The notes under the pieces were generated by a model. That model worked only from the letters and a program-made list of their open reading frames with translations. It was not told the origin of the DNA and did no database searches. The position numbers and the translations under genes were made by a program. From assembly GCA_025963645.1 (NCBI GenBank), contig JAOQAI010000020.1:1-62837 (forward strand): a stretch of DNA of 62,837 nucleotides, given 5' to 3'. Shown piece by piece: positions 16,799 through 23,350 of this stretch (position 1 is its first letter; each line of letters opens with the position of its first letter). The stretch comes from Flaviaestuariibacter sp. Its GTDB lineage: Bacteria; Bacteroidota; Bacteroidia; Chitinophagales; Chitinophagaceae.

Positions 16799-18082
16799 AT
16801 GCAATTGCTTACCCGCTCCCAATCTTCTTTTTTTACCTTGCTCCTGCTCATGATCACCGGTTTTATCTTTGCTACCGGCTCGCTTATATCGCTTTCCTAT
16901 ATGGATGGCGGCGCCAAGATCCCGAAAGCCCCGGTCATCCAGCGGTTCGATTCGTCCGTGAAGAACCTGCGCAGTGTACCCATAATGAGCACGGCTTATT
17001 TTGTGCGGCAGGATAGCCAGTTTAATGTGCTGGTGGGACAGTACCAGGCGTTTAAGATCGCGGCTGATGTTCGCCCTAAGGGGCTGAAGCCACCGGCAGC
17101 GCAAAAGTTTACCGAAGTATCCAATTACCTCGACTCTTCTCTGCGGCACCACTTGTCGTTGCTTTCCCGCCAGAAGGATACTTTTCTGCAACGCTATGCC
17201 GAGCAAAGCAGCCATTACCGCAAGTACCTCAACGAGTTGGAAAACCGCTTCCGCAACGAGCAGGATAAGCTTCCCTCGCTTATGCTTTCTGATTATGGAC
17301 AGAAGCTCATTGCCCATTTTCATAAGCTGTCGGACGAAAGCACTTACCAAAATAATTTTGCGCAATATGCTGTTAACTACAGCAACTATTGGCAAGCGGT
17401 GCAGGCTGGCGATAAAAAGCTGCAAAAGCTCTATGCAGTGCTGGATGGGGGCGGGAGCGTGGACACCCTGAACGCTTTTAAGGTGCTTGAGCAATTCCCA
17501 CCTACCAAGAGTTATAGCTTTAGCGCTATTGCAAAAGACGCTGCCGCAGGCGACTGGCCCGCTGCCGATAAAGTAGGCAAGGATTGGGGGTGGATCGGCT
17601 TCCTATTCAGCTGGATCGTTGCTCCGAATAATCTTGATTTTGTGCTGCTGGTCGGTATGCTGGGTTTTGGGTTGTTTGGCGCCGGCATATCGGTTTACCT
17701 GGGCAATTCACAACTATCGGCACTGCAGATCACCGCCGATAATTTAATGCTGATCATTGTTCGCGGCTTCTCCGCTTCCATTGTGGTCTTTCTTTCCATG
17801 CGGGGCGGTATTGCCATTTTAAATGGCGGCGAGAGCAATCCGAACCCGCTTATTCTCTTCCTGTTTTGCTTTACCGGCGCCGTCTTCAGCGAGCCTATCT
17901 GGGCCTGGGCGCGGCAGCGGGTGGTCGGGGCCTTTCCGACGGATGGAGGTATGGGTCGTAATGCGGCTGCTGATCTCAAAGGGTCTGCCACCCCTGACGA
18001 ACAACCCCTTCCAGACCCGGCGAACCTTGGCATTCCGGTACCACAGCCGGTTGCTAAAGAGAAGGAAGAGGCGGTGGGATAA
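16799..18082 (+). CDS. inner-membrane protein, last gene of the unknown cassette
   Basis: 427 residues. An N-terminal membrane helix (about 9-32), a long soluble helical region (about 35-255, with 'LSRQKDTFLQRYAEQSSHYR'), then three membrane helices (about 275-370: 'FVLLVGMLGFGLFGAGISVYL', 'RGFSASIVVFLSMRGGIAIL', 'NPLILFLFCFTGAVFSEPIWAWA') and a Pro-rich tail. The arrangement suggests a membrane-anchored coiled-coil protein. Not a recognised family. It has its own terminator and lies between two nearly identical hairpins, so it may be expressed separately from the rest. Confidence 0.65.
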   Translation: MQLLTRSQSSFFTLLLLMITGFIFATGSLISLSYMDGGAKIPKAPVIQRFDSSVKNLRSVPIMSTAYFVRQDSQFNVLVGQYQAFKIAADVRPKGLKPPAAQKFTEVSNYLDSSLRHHLSLLSRQKDTFLQRYAEQSSHYRKYLNELENRFRNEQDKLPSLMLSDYGQKLIAHFHKLSDESTYQNNFAQYAVNYSNYWQAVQAGDKKLQKLYAVLDGGGSVDTLNAFKVLEQFPPTKSYSFSAIAKDAAAGDWPAADKVGKDWGWIGFLFSWIVAPNNLDFVLLVGMLGFGLFGAGISVYLGNSQLSALQITADNLMLIIVRGFSASIVVFLSMRGGIAILNGGESNPNPLILFLFCFTGAVFSEPIWAWARQRVVGAFPTDGGMGRNAAADLKGSATPDEQPLPDPANLGIPVPQPVAKEKEEAVG

Positions 18083-18113
18083 TATCTTTTTAGGGTACGG
18101 TTTTCATTTGACG

Positions 18114-18140
18114 ACCGGCGGTTTATACCGCCGGTTTTTT
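18114..18140 (+). terminator. terminator closing the cassette
   Basis: Stem ACCGGCGG / CCGCCGGT, loop TTTATA, six T. Confidence 0.85.
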
Positions 18141-18220
18141 ATGATAGGGAAGCCACCAGCGAATCAGAAACGCTGGACTACTAACCATTGTGTCTTATAA
18201 CTGCAAAGCACCGACATGCA

Positions 18221-18247
18221 GATGCCGGAGAATCGATCTCCGGCATC
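18221..18247. other. intergenic hairpin downstream of asnB
   Basis: Perfect 11-pair stem GATGCCGGAGA / TCTCCGGCATC with a five-base loop and no good T-run on either strand; probably protects a transcript end. Confidence 0.5.
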
Positions 18248-18289
18248 TTGTATAATCCTCTTTCGTACTTTGTAAATCATACTTCGTAC

Positions 18290-19963
18290 TTATTCATAGG
18301 CCTGTTCATGTACACTTTTCACGGCCCGTCCCGAAGGGTCATTCGCATTCTTGAACGCCGCGTCCCACTCCAGCGCAATAGCGGTGCTGCAAGCAACAGA
18401 AGGTTCCGAAGGCACACAGCGGGCGGCTTCATCGCCGGGAAAATGCTCGCTGAAAATGGCGCGGTAGAAATATTCTTCCTTGCTGCGCGGCGGGTTGACC
18501 GGGAAGCGGAAAGCGGCGTTGGCCAGCTGTTCGTCGGTTACTTGTTCAGCGGTCATGGCCTTCAGTGTATCAATCCAGCCATAGCCCACGCCATCGGAGA
18601 ATTGTTCTTTTTGGCGCCAGGCCACTTCCGCCGGCAGGTAGTCTTCAAAAGCTTTGCGCAGTACCCATTTTTCCATGCGTCCATCACGGCCACTTAGTTT
18701 ATCCGAAGGGTTCATGCGCATCGCTACATCCATGAATTCCTTATCTAAAAACGGTACTCGCCCTTCCACGCCCCACGCGGCTAAAGATTTGTTGGCACGC
18801 AGGCAATCATAGAGGTGCAGCTTGCCCAGCTTCCGCACCGTTTCATCATGCAAAGCCTTCGCGTCCGGTGCTTTATGAAAATAGAGGTAACCGCCAAAGA
18901 GTTCATCCGATCCTTCCCCAGTCAATACCATTTTTACGCCCATTGATTTAATAACGCGGGCTAATAGGTACATGGGTGTAGAGGCACGGATTGTAGTGAC
19001 ATCATAGGTCTCAATATGGTAGATCACATCACGCAGCGCATCCAATCCTTCCTGAATGGTAAAGTGCACTTCATGATGCACCGTGCCGATATGATCGGCT
19101 ACTTTACGGGCGGCGATAAGATCCGGTGAATCTTTCAGGCCTACTGCAAAGGAGTGCAGTTGGGGCCACCACGCATCTTTCATGTCTTCTGTTTCTATGC
19201 GGCGACCTGCATACTTCTTCGCAATAGCGGAAATGACAGACGAGTCCAATCCGCCGGAGAGCAGCACACCATAGGGCACGTCTGACATGAGCTGCCGGTG
19301 AACGGCTTCTTCCAATGCTTTCTTAATGGCGGTAATATCGGTAGTGGCATCTTTCACCGCATCGTAATCCTTCCATTCACGGTTATACCAATGCTTTAGC
19401 GCTGTGCCTTCGGTGCTATGCAGGTAATGCCCGGGCAGGAATTCCTGGATCTTAGTGCAAGTGCCTACCAGTGCTTTCAGTTCCGACGCTACATAGAAAG
19501 AGCCCCATTGGTCCCAGCCCATATAAAGTGGGATAATGCCCATGTGATCGCGGGCAATGAAGTAGCTGTTGTTCTCGCTGTCATACAGCGCGAAGGCAAA
19601 GATGCCATTGAGGTCTTCCAGGAAATTTACGCCCTTTTGTTGATACAGCGCCAGTATCACTTCGCAGTCGGATTGCGTTTGAAATTCATAAGGTTGCTCC
19701 AAGCCTTTCTTTAATTCGCGGTGGTTATAGATCTCGCCGTTCACGGCAAGTGCGAGTTCGCCACTCGGACTAAGCAGCGGCTGCTTACCCGAAGTTGGGT
19801 CCACGATGGAAAGCCGTTCATGCACAAGAATAGATTTGTCGCACATGAAAATGCCCGACCAGTCCGGCCCGCGGTGGCGCTGCTTGCGCGACATGTTGAG
19901 GGCTTGGGGACGCAGGCTTTCCGCGTCTTTTTTCAGGTCAAATACACCAACGATTCCGCACAT
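18290..19963 (-). CDS. asnB: asparagine synthase B, glutamine-hydrolysing
   Basis: 557 residues, E. coli AsnB length (554). The class II glutaminase domain starts at Cys2 (MCGIVGVFD) with 'RGPDWSG', 'RLSIVDP' and 'NGEIYNH'; the synthetase domain has the pyrophosphate loop 'LLSGGLDSSVI' (near residue 235) and 'GEGSDELFGGY'. It makes Asn from Asp, ATP and Gln-derived ammonia. The 5' leader carries an Asn-rich leader peptide and a strong terminator (20084-19983), so the gene looks controlled by ribosome-dependent attenuation in response to charged tRNA-Asn. Convergent with the 12-18 kb cassette. Confidence 0.95.
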   Translation of the reverse strand: MCGIVGVFDLKKDAESLRPQALNMSRKQRHRGPDWSGIFMCDKSILVHERLSIVDPTSGKQPLLSPSGELALAVNGEIYNHRELKKGLEQPYEFQTQSDCEVILALYQQKGVNFLEDLNGIFAFALYDSENNSYFIARDHMGIIPLYMGWDQWGSFYVASELKALVGTCTKIQEFLPGHYLHSTEGTALKHWYNREWKDYDAVKDATTDITAIKKALEEAVHRQLMSDVPYGVLLSGGLDSSVISAIAKKYAGRRIETEDMKDAWWPQLHSFAVGLKDSPDLIAARKVADHIGTVHHEVHFTIQEGLDALRDVIYHIETYDVTTIRASTPMYLLARVIKSMGVKMVLTGEGSDELFGGYLYFHKAPDAKALHDETVRKLGKLHLYDCLRANKSLAAWGVEGRVPFLDKEFMDVAMRMNPSDKLSGRDGRMEKWVLRKAFEDYLPAEVAWRQKEQFSDGVGYGWIDTLKAMTAEQVTDEQLANAAFRFPVNPPRSKEEYFYRAIFSEHFPGDEAARCVPSEPSVACSTAIALEWDAAFKNANDPSGRAVKSVHEQAYE

Positions 19964-19982
19964 AATTATTTGCTTTAAGGTT

Positions 19983-20009
19983 AAAAAAAAGCCCCGCTGA
20001 TGCGGGGCT
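19983..20009 (-). terminator. attenuator terminator in the asnB leader
   Basis: On the minus strand: perfect eight-pair stem AGCCCCGC / GCGGGGCT, loop ATCA, eight T. It ends 20 bases before the asnB ATG and 25 bases after the leader-peptide stop, the spacing of a classical attenuator. Confidence 0.85.
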
Positions 20010-20033
20010 CGTATACATTCATAACAACCCTGC

Positions 20034-20084
20034 TCACCGGTAGTGAATATTATTGTTATTATTATTTACGTTGTTGTTTAGCAC
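20034..20084 (-). CDS. asnB leader peptide, 9 Asn in 16 codons
   Basis: GTG start at 20084, peptide MLNNNVNNNNNNIHYR, TGA at 20036-20034. Asn codons are runs AAC AAC AAC and AAT AAT AAT AAC AAT AAT. The Asn-codon segment AACAAC (20078-20070) is complementary to GTTGTT (20028-20023) just past the stop; GCAGGG (20033-20028) can in turn pair with CCCCGC (20007-20002) of the terminator stem. That gives the 1:2, 2:3, 3:4 plan of ribosome-mediated attenuation: stalling at Asn codons would free the anti-terminator and let asnB be read. No Shine-Dalgarno is seen, as usual in this phylum. An in-frame TTG further up is a less likely start. Confidence 0.75.
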   Translation of the reverse strand: MLNNNVNNNNNNIHYR

Positions 20085-20117
20085 GAGACGAATATAAAAG
20101 GATTCTTGGTACAACGC

Positions 20118-20147
20118 CAAATTTATTTATGCGAATTGCGATAACAA
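20118..20147 (-). promoter_or_regulatory. asnB promoter
   Basis: Minus strand TTG (20147-20145), 19 bases, TAAATTTG (20125-20118). Transcription should begin about 25-30 bases before the leader-peptide GTG. Confidence 0.75.
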
Positions 20148-20170
20148 TGAGATGAACGCAAAGCGAACTA

Positions 20171-20533
20171 TTATTGAATTGGTTCAGCCAGCAGTTGATT
20201 CTGCACCTTCGCCAGCAGCTCATTGAAATCAAAAGGCTTGGGAAGGAAGTCGTCTGCAGCGGCTTTGCGATATTCCAGGCAATCATCCCCCGACATCAGG
20301 ATCACCCGTATATCGCCGTCTGTCTTCTTTACCTGCCGGCAAAAAGTGCGGCCATCTTCTTCGCCAATGCACACATCCAGGAGTAGTAGCGCCGGGTGGT
20401 GGATCCTTATCTTTCTTTCCGCTTCTTCCAATGTCTTGGCCAGTACAGTATCATAGCCTTGTCCTTTCAGGATGATCTGTGTGATCAGCAGCAGATCGCT
20501 GTTATCGTCAACCAACAATATCTTATCGCTCAT
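20171..20533 (-). CDS. single-domain response regulator
   Basis: 121 residues from the ATG at 20533, one receiver domain: 'KILLVDDNSD', phospho-acceptor in 'LLLLDVCIGEEDG', 'VILMSGDD' and Lys in 'FLPKPFDF'. No output domain. An upstream extension to 20623 lacks receiver sequence and is ignored. It sits just upstream of the asnB leader on the same strand but ends 24 bases before the asnB -33 element, so it is not needed for asnB transcription. Confidence 0.9.
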   Translation of the reverse strand: MSDKILLVDDNSDLLLITQIILKGQGYDTVLAKTLEEAERKIRIHHPALLLLDVCIGEEDGRTFCRQVKKTDGDIRVILMSGDDCLEYRKAAADDFLPKPFDFNELLAKVQNQLLAEPIQ

Positions 20534-20729
20534 AGGGGATGTTTTATAGGTTAGCAGGCAGCCTAAGACAAAAACGGTTCCAAAAAGCGGAATGCCTGAA
20601 ACATTTATCTGGAATGGTTGCAAAGCCCTGCCGGGAGATTGCTGGCTTTATCAAATCTTTAACCGATAGCATTTGTAACTCCTCTTCTTCTAATTGTAGA
20701 TTTAGTATCTAAACTCTCCACAAACAATT

Positions 20730-21602
20730 ATGGAAACCTCAACCGATGATGACGGTGATCCTGCCACTGCGCAGATCCGTCTCTTAATGCTTTGCATTGC
20801 CCTCGCCATTTCTTTTCAGCCTGCACACAAAAGAATTCCTGTGGTTTTTAAACCGCCCTTGCAAAAAGAAGCCCCGGTAGCTAAAAAGACAAAAGCCCCA
20901 CCTCTAAAAAAGCGCTCCAAAAAGAAGCTCTATCTCACCTTCGACGACGGCCCGAACCGTGGTACCAAGAACGTACTCCACATTGTGCAGGACGAAGAAG
21001 TGCCGGTTACTTTTTTCGTAGTGGGGGAGCATGTATTTGCCAGTGCCGTGCAGCACCAGCTATGGGACAGCCTGCAGATAGCCAATCATATCGAGATCTG
21101 TAACCACAGTTACTCCCATGCCAATGGCCGCTACGAAAAGTATTATGGACAGCCGGATTCGGTTGTAAAGGACTTTAAGCGAACACAGGATAGTCTTGGA
21201 TTGACCAACGCCATAGTACGAACGCCGGGGCGTAATATCTGGCGGGTAGATACCTTGCAATATACCGACCTCAAGCGCAGTGCTGCCGCCGCCGATTCTT
21301 TGCAAAAAGCCGGCTTCGTGGTAATGGGCTGGGACCTTGAATGGCACTTCGATCACAAGACCATGAGTGTCACCACGGCTGCTGATGACCTGGTGCGGCA
21401 GATTGACAGCGCCTTTGCCCGCCGCCGCATGAAGATAGCCGACCACTTAGTGATCTTAGCGCACGACCAGGTGTACCAGCATAGCAGCGACTCGCAGCAG
21501 CTGCGAACCTTCCTGCAATTGCTAAAGAAAAAGGGTGATTATGAATTTGCATTGATGACGGCTTACCCGCTTATTGCGCAGGATAGTTTGGCACAGCGAT
21601 AA
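20730..21602 (+). CDS. polysaccharide deacetylase (NodB homology domain)
   Basis: 290 residues. An N-terminal hydrophobic stretch (about 18-33, LLMLCIALAISFQ) serves as signal or anchor, then a Lys-rich linker. The carbohydrate esterase 4 domain shows motif 1 'LTFDDGPN' (about residue 70), the zinc motif 'NHSYSH', and motif 3 'RTPGRNIW'. Such enzymes remove N- or O-acetyl groups from peptidoglycan or surface glycans. A strong terminator follows. Substrate cannot be told. Confidence 0.88.
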   Translation: METSTDDDGDPATAQIRLLMLCIALAISFQPAHKRIPVVFKPPLQKEAPVAKKTKAPPLKKRSKKKLYLTFDDGPNRGTKNVLHIVQDEEVPVTFFVVGEHVFASAVQHQLWDSLQIANHIEICNHSYSHANGRYEKYYGQPDSVVKDFKRTQDSLGLTNAIVRTPGRNIWRVDTLQYTDLKRSAAAADSLQKAGFVVMGWDLEWHFDHKTMSVTTAADDLVRQIDSAFARRRMKIADHLVILAHDQVYQHSSDSQQLRTFLQLLKKKGDYEFALMTAYPLIAQDSLAQR

Positions 21603-21608
21603 AGTTAA

Positions 21609-21752
21609 GCAAGTAGCGAGTGGTAAGTAGCTAATAGTATTTAGCACGATCTTCAAAATAAATAGCCATCAGTCTTTTACATAAAGACTGATGGCTATTT
21701 TAATGCCTGCCACACAGAAGCACTACTTGCTACTTCCTACTCGCCACTAGCT
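21609..21752. repeat. inverted-repeat element around a terminator
   Basis: Arms of about 23 bases (GCGAGTGGTAAGTAGC on the left; the right arm is GCTACTTCCTACTCGCC) surround the hairpin at 21658-21703. Same plan as the nested element at 6591: long arms outside, terminator inside. Confidence 0.55.
21658..21703. terminator. bidirectional terminator
   Basis: Long stem (17-19 pairs) around AAATAGCCATCAGTCTTT / AAAGACTGATGGCTATTT, loop of about five, T-rich on both strands; separates two convergent genes. Confidence 0.85.
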
Positions 21753-21755
21753 CTT

Positions 21756-22556
21756 TTACCATCCATCGCCATCCACCATATTCCCGATGCCTCCCAGCAG
21801 CCCGCCTTCGTCCTTGCGCTTCACCGTGTATTGCAGGATGCGGCTGGCCAAACGGCTGATCGGAAGCGATTGAATCCATACTTTTCCCGGTCCACTAAGC
21901 GTAGCAAAGAACAAGCCTTCACCGCCAAAGAAGGTGTTCTTAATGCCACCTACAAATTGAATATCGTAATCGCAGCTCGGTGTGAACGCTACGATACAAC
22001 CCGTATCGATCTTTAGCTTCTCGCCCTGGCGTAATTCTTTTTCGATGATATGTCCGCCGGCATGTACGAAGGCCATTCCATCGCCTTCCAGCTTCTGCAT
22101 GATAAAGCCTTCGCCGCCAAACAGCCCGGTGCCTAAGCGCCGCTGAAATTCAATGCCCACGCTTACGCCTTTTGCAGCACACAGGAATGCATCTTTCTGG
22201 CAGATCATTTTGCCACCGAGCATGCGTAGGTCCATCGGGATGATCTTGCCAGGATAAGGCGAAGCAAAAGACACCCGGCGCTTGCCGGTATCGATATTGG
22301 TAAAGGCCGTCATGAACAGGCTTTCGCCCGTGAGCACCCGCTTACCGGCAGAGAATAATTTACCTAAGATGCCGCCACCTTGCTGTTGGCTGCCATCGCC
22401 GAAGATGGTCTGCATCTGGATGCCGTCATCCATCATCATAAAGGCGCCGCTTTCGGCAATAGCGGTTTCGTTGGGGTCCAGTTCCACTTCCACGCATTGC
22501 ATTTCTTCGCCGTGGATGCGGTAGTCTATTTCGTGTGAACGGTTATATGAGCTCAT
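21756..22556 (-). CDS. TIGR00266/AIM24 family protein
   Basis: 266 residues from the ATG at 22556. The beta-rich trefoil-like family is marked by '[17 protein letters not shown]', '[11 protein letters not shown]', '[41 protein letters not shown]' (in parts), '[10 protein letters not shown]' and a Gly-rich end. Bacterial members are of unknown function; the mitochondrial relative AIM24 affects inner-membrane organisation. Not in an operon. Confidence 0.85.
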   Translation of the reverse strand: MSSYNRSHEIDYRIHGEEMQCVEVELDPNETAIAESGAFMMMDDGIQMQTIFGDGSQQQGGGILGKLFSAGKRVLTGESLFMTAFTNIDTGKRRVSFASPYPGKIIPMDLRMLGGKMICQKDAFLCAAKGVSVGIEFQRRLGTGLFGGEGFIMQKLEGDGMAFVHAGGHIIEKELRQGEKLKIDTGCIVAFTPSCDYDIQFVGGIKNTFFGGEGLFFATLSGPGKVWIQSLPISRLASRILQYTVKRKDEGGLLGGIGNMVDGDGW

Positions 22557-22722
22557 TAGTTTGGAGTTTAAAAGTTTGAAGTTAGGGGTTCGGTGAATTT
22601 GGGAACAAGTGTTCAAATAAAATAAGCCTGCTTTAACAAGGTAAAGTCAGGACAAGTATGTGGTGAAAAGCTATTTAATTAGGGAAGAAAACATCAGTTA
22701 ATATGACCCCATTGGCATCGAA

Positions 22723-23112
22723 TTAGAAACCTTTTATAAAGTAATTCTTCACCCATTCTAAGCTATCTGGATAAGTGAGATTATACTTTTCAAAGTGTCT
22801 TAAAGTAATCAATATCTCGCTTTTTCCACTTTCAGGTGAGAAGCGCACGGGGAATGTTTTTCCAATGAATTCACTTGAATTTGTAACGCCAGCTAGGCTG
22901 CTGTTTAAATAGGATTTTCCATTATAAACAAACTCGTATTCAAACTGCATCACAGAAGATTTTGTTGCAAATACATCATTTCTTACTCTGCCACTTATTA
23001 CGATACCATTTCTTTTTAAGTTATCAGTACTAATAAAATTCCAACAAACACAAAATGCTACAAACAGAAAAAATATTATTAGAGAAAACTTATTTTGATT
23101 TTTAAGAGTCAT
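22723..23112 (-). CDS. hypothetical membrane-anchored protein
   Basis: 129 residues, one N-terminal membrane helix (SLIIFFLFVAFCVCWNFI) and a beta-rich exported part. AT-rich compared with neighbours and alone in its transcript. No family recognised. Confidence 0.5.
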   Translation of the reverse strand: MTLKNQNKFSLIIFFLFVAFCVCWNFISTDNLKRNGIVISGRVRNDVFATKSSVMQFEYEFVYNGKSYLNSSLAGVTNSSEFIGKTFPVRFSPESGKSEILITLRHFEKYNLTYPDSLEWVKNYFIKGF

Positions 23113-23308
23113 CTTAGTAGGTGCTTCATTTACTATTATTACAATAGTATGTCTTTATGCGGTTGAAGATAAATATACGAACCTGTCGTTTATTCAAAAA
23201 GGACGTTTTCATCACCGATACATTTCATTTGCTTCTCCAAACCCACCCAAACAAATTACATTTTTTCTAAATAAATGATAAGTGGTAATTATATATCCCC
23301 TTCCCGTC

Positions 23309-23320
23309 TTACTTTAGTGC
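23309..23320 (+). promoter_or_regulatory. putative promoter element of the M16 peptidase gene
   Basis: TTACTTTAGTGC, 31 bases before the start; the same 12 bases occur ahead of the acyl-CoA ligase gene (34183-34172, minus strand). A variant of the TAnnTTTG -7 element. Confidence 0.45.
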
Positions 23321-23350
23321 CTTGACTAAAACTAAAATGTCAAATCTATT

